Below are positions 11,796-21,926 of a stretch of DNA of 64,000 nt, in pieces. Where the stretch lies: the NCBI GenBank assembly GCA_022829145.1, contig CM040751.1:558001-622000 (forward strand), read 5' to 3'. A program made the position numbers and the translations under genes. Position 1 is the first letter of the stretch, and each line of letters opens with the position of its first letter. Below the pieces are notes generated by a model. The model was not told the origin of the DNA, ran no database searches, and saw only the letters and a list, made by a program, of their open reading frames with translations. The stretch is from Albula goreensis. Its lineage: Eukaryota; Chordata; Actinopteri; Albuliformes; Albulidae.

Positions 11796-12455
11796 TACAC
11801 CCTTTCTTTACAATGCAGGCCCCCACGTGACTGTGGATGAATGTCTGGTTGCATTTTGTGGACGCTGTCCCTTCAGACAATACATGCCAAGCGAACCAGC
11901 CAAATACGGCATCAAAATATGGGCAGCATGTGATGCAAAGTCCAGCAATGCCTGGAATATGCAGTTTTATACTGGTAAATCCCCTGGTGAAGCTCCTGAA
12001 AAAAATCAAGGCATGAGGGTGGTACTAGACATGGCTGAAGGACTGAATGGTCATAATATTAAATGTGATCATTTTTTCACATCATACACCCTGTGTGAGG
12101 ATCTGCTGAAAAGAAAGGTTATCACGTTCAGGAAAGCGAGAAATAACAAGCAGGAGCTTCCCTCTGAGCCTCTTGCGATGAAGAACAGGAAGTAACATCT
12201 TCAATGTTCGCCTTCACTGACAGAGCCACTGTCCTCTCCTGTTGCCCCAAAAAAGGGAAAAATGTCCTGCTGAGGAGCACCATGCATGCTGTCCTGAGCA
12301 CCAGAGAAGACAGAAAGCCACAAAAGGTCTTGGACTACAAGGAGACAAAGGGAGTGGTTGATAACCTGGACACAGGTCACAGCCACATACAGCTGCAGAC
12401 GCATGACTGCCCATTGTCCCCTTGTCATTTTCTTCAACATCATTGTGCAAAAAAC
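11796..12455 (+). pseudogene. piggyBac-like transposase relic (3' half)
   Basis: Starting at FLYNAGPHVTVDECLVAF, this is the catalytic core of a piggyBac (PGBD4-like) transposase. It carries the first catalytic Asp in VTVDE, then RCPFRQYMPSEPAKYGIKIW, and CDHFFTSYTLCEDLLKRK with the second Asp. After a frame change it continues as VLSCCPKKGKNVLLRSTMH and KGVVDNLDTG with the later Asp of the triad, and in a third frame as TYSCRRMTAHCPLVIFFNII. There it is cut off by copy A of the 3-kb repeat; the C-terminal Cys-rich finger is missing. No intron is present at the GRCPF position, where the other piggyBac copy in this window has one. No TTAA-flanked ends were found. Confidence 0.88.
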
Positions 12456-15400
12456 TATGACTGGCCAAGATACTTTTATTTTTAAAACTGTTGTTGTGAT
12501 GGCCTGCCACAGACTGGATCATACATTGACCACACATATTATCATACGATGGCCTAGCTTAAATGAAAGCCCCCTTTCTAGCAGAAATGTGTTCCTGTCA
12601 TTTTTTTGCAGTAATCCAGTCCACTTCAACAAAGCACACTTCACAAAATATTTTTGGTCAATTATTTTCTTTTATTTGAAACATCTTAACTTTATCTTTG
12701 TTGCCAATTATATGCTGTCCTGAGCCCTTTATATTTGCTCTTGAGAGGGCGAAAAACCACCAAAAACTTTACATCAGCCAGTGTAGCAGTTTGCCAAATT
12801 AGCTAGACTTTGGCTGGATGTAAAGAAGAAAAGGTGGAAAATTCCCTCCCTGCCCCTGAAAAGGCGACAAAAGTGAAAACTTTAAGAGCAAATGGGCCTG
12901 ATCATCCTGTAGGGAGGAAAAACCTGGAAAAGAACCAGAAATAACCATATTAAAATATTAACAAATATTACTATTTACACATAATGCTCAACTAGCTCAA
13001 ACTCCTCTTCCTCATTGTCATCTGCCACAGCTGTTTCCAGCGGGCATAATTCTAGAGGCTCTGCAAATCTTTCTAGCTCAATGGCCTCTGCAATGGAACT
13101 TAAGGTACCATGAGGCCTCCATTTATGACCCCCCAAAGCTTGGCAGTCACATTCAGCGACTTCATTTCAAGCCCAGCTATGTGGGTTGTCTTTTTTTGCT
13201 CCGGCTTAAAGAATGCCTGGAGTCAAGTTTCTTCCCCAATTAATGAAAAAAAAAAAAAAAAATGTCCAAAACTGACCAACTCAAACTCCTCCTCTTCCTC
13301 ATTGTCATCTGCCACAGCTGTTTCCAGCGGGCATAATTCTGGAGGCTCTGCAAATCTTTCTAGCTCAATGGCCTCTGCGATGGAACTTAAGGTACCATGA
13401 GGCCTCCGTTTCTCTGACCCCCCACCCCCAAAACTTGGCAGTCACATTCAGCGACTTCATTTCAAGCCCAAGCTACGTGGGTTGTCTTTTTTTTGCCTGG
13501 CTAATGAAAAAAGCATGCCTGGAGTGTAATTTCTTCCCCAATTAATAATAAAGAAAAACTTGCCTTACCCTCTTGCAGCTGAAGTTACCCTTTACTTACT
13601 TGAGTTTTCCACGTTGCCCCGGAAACTGTGATGTCACAGTTTCTGAATACCTACCATTTCAAGCTCTTACACAGCAGAAAGCAGAGAGGTTATTCTGACA
13701 CCATTACATACAACAGTTTTAACAAAATGGCTTGGCTGTGTAAAAACCTTCAATTATTACACAAGATTGCTGCCACTGTAGTTTCTACTCGAATTAATGG
13801 TATGGCCAAATTTGCCTTGCCCTCTCTGCAGCTTAGAAGGCAACAAAATCACACATTTAAAAAGAAAATCAATTTAAAGAGTAAACCTGTTGACGTACAA
13901 ATGCATCTTAAAGGGGTGTCTTTTTTTTTTTTTTTTTTGCCCCGACTTTAACTATGCAACGAGCCTAATTTCTTCCCAGATTAATGATAGAACCAAACTT
14001 CCCTTACCTTCTCCAGCTGAAGTTCTCCTTTCTGTCCTACTTACCTGTGTTTCCCACGTTAGTTATTGCAGCGTTTCCTCACTTTTATACATATTTTCTG
14101 TTGGCGTCACAGAGGTCTTATTGGTAGCAGAAATTTTTCACCACCTCTGTGATGTCACAGTTTGTACAAACCCACCATTTCAAACTTTTACGCAGCAGAA
14201 TGCAGACAGCTCATTCTGACACCGTTATCGCTACATACGACAGTCTTGGCAGAATGGCTTGGCTGTGTCAAAACTTTCAATAATTACACAAGTCTGTTGT
14301 TTCGTTGAGTTTTCGTTTGCCCTCTAGTGAAGATCCATCTCAATAAGTGTACCATCACCAACGACGCAAATATTCTACTTGCATTTCGTTAGCTAGCCAG
14401 CTACCTAACATTGCTAACCAGCTCATGAACAGGTTTGCCTCTTTTTATGAAGGCAGTTCATGAACAATCTGACATTGCTTTCAGTCAAAAAATACAAAAT
14501 AACAATGAGGTGATCATTTAAATTAAATCGACAAATGACTATTGTAGGAACACGTTTTTAAAATATTACCATGACCTTGTCGCTGCATTGGTAGCGGTAA
14601 CCACAGCTGTATCTCTCTGCCTCCGTCCTCACGGTGGTCAGTCATGCAGTATTTATGCACTTGCTGGTTGGTAAAGCTAACTTTTTAAGTCGTAGATGCC
14701 CAAAGCATACGAGTCCGTATTTGTGAGCCGTTTTAACTGCAATATTAGCAATGGTTTGTTTAACTTGTTATGAGAAGGCATAATTTAATACAAGAAATGA
14801 GAAAATACAGTTATTTACAGTAATTATGTCCTCCACCAGCTGAACTGAAATAGTCGTTTCAATAGGTTCTGTTTCTCTTGCGCTGTACTGCTGTCTTGTG
14901 GCATGCATGCATTTCTTTCTGCCTTTTGACACCATTTAATTGTCATAATGAAAGGACTTTTGTTTTGGCGGTGTTTTCACCGCATTAAGTGTCATAATTT
15001 AGGTACACAAGGAAGTCACTTGTATTCCATATTGTATTCCACGCTGCATTACATATGCTGTTACATGTTGGACATCTCTCCTCAAAACGTTTGTGCCTTG
15101 GAGAGCCTTTGCTTGTGAGCGTTCATATAAAAATTGTATTTACAATGTTTACAGTTCATTTCGTGTCTAAAGTTATATCTGTGAACAGCATACTCATTCG
15201 TTCATGCATTTAATGTAAGTTCATGCTAGCTAGCCCATACGAGGCTGGTTACTAAGCTGTTAATACAACATCTTATTATGCACTTTTGTTTATTTTCAGT
15301 TTTACAAGAAAGAATCATTCATTGAATTACGGACAAAGTAAAAAGCTTGAACTTTACTTTGGCGTCTGGAATTCATTGAAGCTGTTAGCTGTCTGTCAAG

Positions 15401-15692
15401 TTGGGCAAAGGGACGCACAACAAGGACAGAACATATTGTTTTAGGCAATACTGGAAGAATTTAAGTTCATGCAGTATAACTGTAAAAAAAAAAAATAAGA
15501 GTTTTCTATTCAGCATGGTGTATGTATACTCTTATGTTGTTAGAGGATTTAAATAATACATTCATATTCTGTCGCATTTGCATCAGTTTATTAGTTTTTT
15601 CTTTGTGTGATGCAGGAATTCCAACAGTCCTGCAGAGGTCTCTGTGAAATGTCTGACTCCCAACTCTGTGTCTTTCTTTCTCTCTCCCTCCA
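12456..15692 (-). mobile_element. 3-kb composite repeat, copy A
   Basis: Starts at TATGACTGGCCAAGATACTTT inside the piggyBac relic and ends near CTTTCTCTCTCCCTCC. It is collinear with copy B (21,927-24,823) and inverted relative to copy C (34,144-37,234). On this strand the order is an AT-rich tail module with CCTTTATATTTGCTCTTGAG, two VNTR units (about 13,000 and 13,290), two related promoter-like blocks with CTTACCTGTG or CTTACTTGAG (5' splice sites on the minus strand) and TTTTATA (TATA on the minus strand), and a unique 5' part. It lacks about 90 bp near 14,690 that copies B and C keep. Transcription sense is inferred to be minus. No terminal inverted repeats, reverse transcriptase or transposase were seen. 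Confidence 0.8.
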
Positions 15693-16060
15693 CCCAATCC
15701 CCATTCAACCAGCAGCACTTTGACTGAGACCCGGAGGACGATGGACCTCTCAGTCCTCACACCCTTTCTGCCTGGGCAGACTTTGTCAACTTCATGGATC
15801 AGGCTGTGGGTCTCTGCTGAGTTTTCCATCTGCGCTTCCTAACCAAACAAATTCTGCAAGTGACGCCTGGGACCCTCAACCAGCACAGCCCATACAGACA
15901 GCACACCCCATATGGGCTGGAGCACCCTACTGCTGGCCTGCAGCCCTTTAACATGTAATACCACAGATAGTACATTAACCAAATGGTCCAGGTTCTGACA
16001 GTAGATTTTGGTGATTCCAAACAGCCACTGAAACTGTGTTGGACTCAGTCACGATCCTAA
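15693..16060 (+). other. Coding-like segment of unknown origin
   Basis: In one forward frame, interrupted by stops, the sequence reads HTLSAWADFVNFMDQAVGLC, then FLTKQILQVTPGTLN, HTPYGLEHPTAGLQPFN and YINQMVQVLTVDFGDSKQPL. The length of coherent, non-repetitive amino acid text suggests a decayed exon. I do not recognise the family, and it abuts copy A of the 3-kb repeat but is absent from copies B and C. Confidence 0.3.
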
Positions 16061-17383
16061 AGGAAAATTCAGAAGATTCCGGTAATTTGAATGTTTGTGT
16101 GTCAGAAGGCAGACAGAACCTGGTGTGTTCAGTGCACTAAACTGAGTTGCCTGGTTATTCTGTTTTTTGTGCAGGCATACTGTGAAAAGTGGAAACTGAG
16201 GGCAACTTACAGTGATCATTTTAAATGGACACCAACTTTTGATCATCAAACTGAAGGAAATATCAATTATGATGTTGAAAAGAAAACACTGATCAGTTAA
16301 AATTGAACCTTTGTCACTGAAAAAAGTTGGATGTAATATTGAATGCAGTTGCCATTGGAATACCATGTTTTATGTTATTTTTTCTATTTGTTAAAGGAAA
16401 GTTTCATTGGAAATGAATGGCTTCTGGTACATGTTTCATCCCTGGCTATTCCTGTTGCTAGGGTAGGGCTGTCAGTAAGGAAGTGTCAGTGTGACTGTCA
16501 TGCAGACCAATCAGGAAGGAGCCACAGGGGACAGCCCTGAAGAGAAACTTGGCAATAAGGTAATGTGAGAATAGTTTGGCAAATAATTAGCGTAAGAATG
16601 TTTAAAAACTACTATTAGTTTCAAAATAGTGTGCTCATGTCAAGAACTCTGTCACTCTTTCCCCATTCTCCCCACTCTTCTGCAGCTCCTGCTTTTAACC
16701 CAAAAAGTGCTGAAGTATAAATTTTCCATATTAACATCCTAGGACTTTAATTTGAGTAAGACAAACTGATTCTTTCAATCTTTTATTGAGGTTTACAGCA
16801 AACAAGTCTTTTTGAAGGAAGTTACATTTTTGATTCAGTTTTAGACTGACAGGTAAAATCATTTAGGTCCTACCTGGTGACTGTATGGACACTTGGTTAC
16901 TGAAACAAAACCATTGGCTGTAAGGAAAATCCAGAATACACAGGGGTCCCCTCATGATGGAGTTTACAAAGCACTGCTTTTGGAACTTGGGACCGTGGGG
17001 TCTGTGAGAGTGATGGAATGTGAGGTTTCATTAATTCTGCAGTGGCTGGGGCTATAATGAGCTGTCAGTCATTGAGTTGTTAAAAACAATCAAAAGATTT
17101 TGCACCCCATATCCAGAAATCAATTATTTGTTAAAATCTCCTTTATTGCACTGCCCTTTGTTGCTGCAGGAAGCCTCAGTTTTGTGAGCTCTGAACTTTT
17201 AGGCTGTAGGGTTCAGTCTGAATAAGAGGTGAGTGCATTTAACAACCTGAGCCTCTAGGGGCAGCCTTATAATAACTTTCATACAAGTGTGTGTGCCACT
17301 AAACTGAACATGTCTCTTGGATGATGGGAGCTGCTGTGTATCTGGAGCCAATGATGTCCAGGTTTCCATTGTCGGGCTTCTCT
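16061..17383. other. No gene recognised
   Basis: Single-copy-looking sequence upstream of the CXorf65-like exon. No first exon encoding the expected short Met-Phe start of that family could be identified. Confidence 0.4.
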
Positions 17384-17717
17384 CATTTACATTACATACA
17401 GGCATTTATTGCACTTATCCAGAATAACTTACACACCTCACACATTTTAACGTATGATGTCAGTACTTCACTTAAGGGCCCAACAACAGTTCCTCTAGCT
17501 TTGGAATTGAACCTGTGATCTCATGACATACATTTCAATACAATTAGGCACTTACAATTGCGTTACTTTTTGATCATCCATTTCTACAGCTCGGTATTTC
17601 AGTTAGGAAGTGTAGGTGCCTCGTTCAGTTGTTTGACAGCCGTGACCTATCTGGAAACTGAATGTGCAACCTCTGAGTTATAAGTGCAGCTCTCTAAGTG
17701 TTATACTACACTGCCAC
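17384..17717 (+). repeat. Short fish interspersed repeat (SINE-like)
   Basis: Contains TTTACATTACATACAGGCATTT, TTATCCAGAATAACTTACA, AAGGGCCCAACAACAG, GAATTGAACCTG and TACACTGCC. These are in the order of a very common short fish repeat with 'TTTATCCAGAGCGACTTACA' and 'GGGCCCAACAG' blocks; a clearer copy lies at 42,216-42,436. Its end lies immediately next to the polypyrimidine tract of the exon at 17,733. Confidence 0.65.
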
Positions 17718-17732
17718 CCCTTTCCTCTGCAG

Positions 17733-17819
17733 ATAATGAGCAGTTCCTGGTCAACACCAACTGTCCTGTCATCCTATTGCTGGAGCACATCAAAGCCAAG
17801 CTGAAACTGTCCCAGGCAG
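17733..17819 (+). CDS. CXorf65-like exon (isolated)
   Basis: An 87-nt exon preceded by CCTTTCCTCTGCAG and followed by GTGAGAGC, both strong splice sites. Read in its open phase it gives NEQFLVNTNCPVILLLEHI and then KAKLKLSQA, 28 full codons with split codons at both ends. The DN-Q-FLVN-NC-V--LL pattern matches, from my knowledge of the family, the second exon of the uncharacterised vertebrate protein CXorf65. The start exon and the later exons are not visible within several kilobases. A complete piggyBac element and copies of the 3-kb repeat surround it, so it may be a real exon with long introns or a lone duplicated exon. Function of the family is unknown. Confidence 0.55.
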
Positions 17820-17929
17820 GTGAGAGCAACAGGTCGGGTGCTGGTCTGGAAGCTGTAAAGAACTAGAGATGGATTTCTCAATCTCTGATTCCTTGTACAA
17901 AACTGCCCAAATTGCTAGAATATAAGAAA

Positions 17930-18006
17930 GTGGTATCCCAGTAGATGTGCACCACTTGTAGGAGGGCACAGAAGCAAGGAAACACCCTTATCTTCGATCT
18001 TTTTTT
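17930..18006 (+). repeat. Direct repeat, copy 1
   Basis: GTGGTATCCCAGTAGATGTG through CTTCGATCTTTTTT is repeated at 18,262-18,338 with about two substitutions over 77 bp. The offset is 332 bp. Confidence 0.95.
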
Positions 18007-18261
18007 TTTTTTTGTCTTTTTGTAGCCCTCCCACTCAACTCAAATTTGCTACAGAATTGTCATGAAATACACCTTTACACCTGATTACACCTTTAAGCAT
18101 GGGAGGTGAATTGAAGGGAGTCTACAAAAATATGAAATTTGGTATATGTCTACTTTAACTGGGGAATATGACTCTGCCTAGGGTGCAGAGAGGCCTGGTC
18201 AGCTGATTTTACAGCTATATTGTTTACGTGAGCTTTGAGTGCTTCTTGATCAGTATCCACT

Positions 18262-18338
18262 GTGGTATCTCAGTAGATGTGCACCACTTGTAGGAGGGCA
18301 CAGAAGCAAGGAAACACCCTTATCCTCGATCTTTTTTC
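18262..18338 (+). repeat. Direct repeat, copy 2
   Basis: Near-identical to 17,930-18,006. The sequence that follows (GTGCATTTAGTGTCCATGAT, GAAATGCTTCCAA) is also repeated in a more diverged form at about 18,535-18,595, so more than one local duplication occurred. Confidence 0.95.
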
Positions 18339-18621
18339 TTAAACTAAATCCTGTGCATTTAGTGTCCATGATAGAAAAAAAGCCAACAGAAATGCTTCCA
18401 AGAGATATAAATGGGGAAAGTGAAGTTCTTGACTGAAAATAAAGAAAAGTCATGACTGTAGTCTGACCTCCAAAAAGTGAAGAAATCATATTTATCCTAA
18501 ATTGCTATTTTGTATCTTAACGTGATGTAAAATCATGTGCATTTATGATTCATGATAGAAAAAGTCATCAGAAACGCTTCCAACTGTTTCTCAGAACATG
18601 TTGTGTCTCTTGATATCTTAA

Positions 18622-21497
18622 CCCTTACATACTGTTCATATTTAAGGCCTTCATAGTGTGGTCCAGGTCAATTTTGACCCGGGCCAAAAATTCCCTCATA
18701 ATAAGTGTAAGGAATTTTGAACTACCGATATGTTTAGAATGTATAAATAGCCTATCTGACATTAATACATGGCTGATTAATCCTTAATTAATGTTTCAGA
18801 GAGCAGGGAGAGTGTATTTTTTAGGGTTTACAACATTCGTTTTTGCAGAAAAACATCTATTATCTCATAATATCTTGTACTATTTTACCTAAGACATGAA
18901 AACATAACAGCCAAAATGATTTAAATATATTTAATTGAAAGTGAAAATTGCAAGAACATTCTCGAATTGTTTGGATTTATAATGCAACCATATATAACCA
19001 TTATAATCATTGAACACTGTCCTCACGTGTCCTTGCATGTGTGGGACTTGCACATGTGTTTCCCACATTTGCAGCAGGTTGTTCATGTGTTGCAGTCCTT
19101 TTTTGCAGAGCAGAAGTTGCATCTCCTTCTCTTCTGTCCCCTTGTGTTGGCTTCTTGTGTGACTGGTTGATTAGGGACAGGCTCAGATCGCTGCACTGCC
19201 CTTACCAGTGCTGCTGAAGCCGCTGTGCGGGGAAGGTGGTGTTGCTTTTGCATGCAAGGAGTCACAAGGGCCTTTCCAAGCTCCTCCAAAAAGAACCTCC
19301 TCCAGTTCCTCTTGCTTGCCCTCCAAGTAGGGTTCCGCTCACTCCATATGACAAAGGCACTGTAGGTCGACATGTCAATCATATTGTGGAATATCGCGAG
19401 AGGCCAGCGGGCGGTTCTCCTCTTTCAGCTGTATGTGCCTGCTACTTTGTCAAGGTTGTCCACTTGTCCTTTGTTGGCATTGTAGTGAAGGATCATGGCT
19501 GGTTTTCTGTCCTCCCGAGTGGTGACCTCTGCGGCCTTATGTAATGTGCTCATAAGGATTACGTTCTTGTTCTTCTTTCGCATATATGAGACAACTGTGG
19601 TGTCTTGGGTGGAAGCAAACTTGGAAGAAAAGACCTCTCTCCCCCTTGTCGTAATCAGAACGGGTGGCAGCTCAGGCTTGTTCCGCCTCACAGTGCCAAC
19701 CATTGTGATTTTCTTCCTCAGGAGTGCCTGACCAAGCTCATGAGAGGTGAAGAAGATGTCACATGTCACGTTATGTCCTCTCAGCCCTTATGTCATCTCT
19801 AACACAACACGCATGCCTTGCTCTCTCTCCGGGGCTCCCCCAGCTGGCTTCCCAGAATATACTTGCATATTCCAAGCATAACTGGAACTTGCATCTCAGG
19901 CTGCCCATAACTTTATTCCATACTTTCCTGGCTTGCTAGGCATGTACTGGCGGAAAGGACAATGACCTGCAAAAACACAAAAAGGCGGAAAACCTTTTAT
20001 TTATATTTTGATTCTATCTTCTTATTTATTGATTTCACTGTTTTGTCCTGGGATGTGTTTTTAGGGAAACATTATTTCACTTTTTAATGTATGGAAGTGC
20101 ATAAGAAATGACAAATAAAGGGTATGTGATCTGAATCTGACAACCAATCGTATGTGTATATTGAAGCAGTGATTAATTAGTCTAATAATAAAAGGCAATT
20201 CTTACCTTTGAATGGAACCAGTCTTTCGTCCATTGTGACCTCAGGACCAGGGTTGTACATGAGAGGCAGCCGTTTCATCCACTTATCCCGGACATCTCTG
20301 ATTGCTGCCAGTTTGTCAGTCACACGCCGTGCAGTTCTTGTCTCACGATTATCAAATCTGAACACCGCCGATATGGTATGGAACATTTCCAGGGACATGG
20401 TCGCACAAAATATTGGTCTTCCCGTCTCAGCATTCCACAGACTAGAAGCAGCCTCACCTCGGGACCTGTACACACCAGCCAGTATTAGAAGCCCCATGTA
20501 GGCATGTAGGTCAGTCACATCCATGGTCTTCCATTCTTTACCATACCGTTTAATCCCCTCCCTGTTTGTCATTTCAATGACAATTTTTTCAAGAGATGAA
20601 GAGCTGGAATGTTGAAAAAATGTCAGATGCATGGGAAGAAGCCAATCTTGTGGGTCCTGGAGTCATTCAAATGACATTTTCTGTTGCCATCCTGCCTGCA
20701 ACCTGATGTGGAAGTGAGGTCCAACTTATAGCACTGTTTTTTGACGTAAATGTCTCCCTTGCTGCTTGCTCCTCTCCCTCAGAGTCATCTTCATCAGAGG
20801 GGCTGTAATCAGAGTTTTCCTCCAGGTTGTCTTCCTGCTCTGACACATCCTCCTCCAAATCACTGTCTGCTTCCTCATCTTGGAGGATCAGCTCTATGGC
20901 CTCCTGCACAGTAACCTCAGTCACTGAAATGGCAGCTCAGGTACCTTTATAATCGTATGCCCCCCAAACCCCAATTTTGATTGGTTCTTTCTTTTAGATT
21001 GTCACATTGATGTTACATTGCAGGTGCTTGTGCTTGCAGGCGCAGATCTTGCTTCTGTGTCAAGGCACCCTCTGACCTCTGTACGACTTCTGTTCCTTAT
21101 GTGCACCATATATGGCCACTACTCTGCTGTGTTATTTCACTGTTTCGAGATTCCCCCATGACTGTCTCTGCGGGAACTTCGGCAAATGTGGTGGGAACAC
21201 AGACAGTTCTCGTGACAGTGTCAAGGTCCCCCATCAACCTTGATTTAACCCACACCAGTGGATCGAAAATCCATCTCACTACATACGGGCCAAATTTGAC
21301 CCAGAACAGCCTCAATGTACAAAAATGTGTAGCACCTGTACAAAAGTATAAAATTTTAAAATATTTTCATTTTTGTGTATTTTGGGTCACTTTAGGAAAA
21401 TTCACCAAATTTCAGGATAAAAGAATGATGTTTAGGGTATTTTTACTGCTGTCAAATGTCAAAACGGGTCAAATTTGACCCAAACAGTATATAAGGG
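18622..21497 (-). mobile_element. piggyBac element, complete ends with TTAA
   Basis: A 2,876-bp element flanked by TTAA at 18,618-18,621 and 21,498-21,501. The ends are inverted repeats: CCCTTACATACTGTT on the left and AACAGTATATAAGGG on the right. Next to each end is a near-palindromic motif GGTCAA(A/T)TTTGACC (about 18,666 and 21,466); a further related copy, GGCCAAATTTGACCC, is at 21,288. The transposase gene reads on the minus strand between them. This is the only piggyBac in the window with both ends. The premature stops in the gene mean that it is not autonomous. Confidence 0.95.
19028..20924 (-). pseudogene. piggyBac transposase, one intron, stop-containing
   Basis: Order on the minus strand: an acidic N-terminus from a Met at 20,924 (QEAIELILQDEEADSDLEED); a frame change near 20,650; the core with DVTDLHAYMGLLILAGVYRS and GPEVTMDERLVPFKG with the first catalytic Asp; an intron; GHCPFRQYMPSKPGKYGIKL; VTCDIFFTSHELGQALLRKK with the second Asp; KPAMILHYNANKGQVDNLDK with the later Asp; and a Cys-rich C-terminal finger (RRRCNFCSAKKDC, CCKCGKHMCKSHTCKD) ending near 19,028. 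The intron lies at 19,967-20,205 (CAAAG/GTAAGA ... TTTTGCAG/GTCATTG). Stops interrupt the otherwise aligned frame: TGA replaces Cys in the WAACDA motif and in the TYSCKR motif, TAA follows the EMT segment, and TGA lies inside the finger. The family excises and inserts at TTAA. The copy is dead as a gene but only moderately decayed. Confidence 0.93.
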
Positions 21498-21501
21498 TTA
21501 A

Positions 21502-21926
21502 GTGATTATTGTGGGAAGGGGAGATAAGCTGGTTTGTTTTATAAAAGATCATGTTTATGCTCCTGACAGTTATTTTCCACTTGATTCTTACAATCTGATC
21601 AATCAAAATGGTGGTCTACAACAGAATGCTTGGAGGGAAAGTTGTAAGGGCCAGTAGAAACTGGCAATGAAATCATCCCACAAAGACTCATTCTCCTCAT
21701 ACTGAAGACGAGAATGTCACACAGTTTTTAAACAATATTTATTGATTTGTAGAAAGCATTACAACCTTTAAATTATTGTTTTGACATATATAAACAAAAC
21801 AATTGTGCATCTACATATGCGCAGTGTCTTTAAGGTGTTAGCCATGAAACGACTGCTCAAGTAACATTTTTGGAAATGAGAATAAAACATAGTCTTGACT
21901 GCACAACTCTCATTCTTGGAAAAAAA
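21502..21926. other. Unassigned spacer
   Basis: Sequence between the piggyBac element and copy B of the 3-kb repeat. No gene or repeat recognised. Confidence 0.5.

Noticed and set aside
13110..13400. Ser-rich forward ORFs in the VNTR units (SNSSSSSLSSATAVSS type)
   Set aside because: They are antisense shadows of the GAGGAAGAGGAG acidic-run sequence; the opposite strand has the more protein-like text.
15506..15829. 107-codon minus-strand ORF across the end of copy A
   Set aside because: It crosses the boundary of the 3-kb repeat and is not conserved in copy C.
19385..19920. Selenocysteine or other stop-codon recoding of the piggyBac transposase
   Set aside because: A TAA stop and a frame change are also present, so ordinary decay is the simpler explanation; kept only as a low-interest note.
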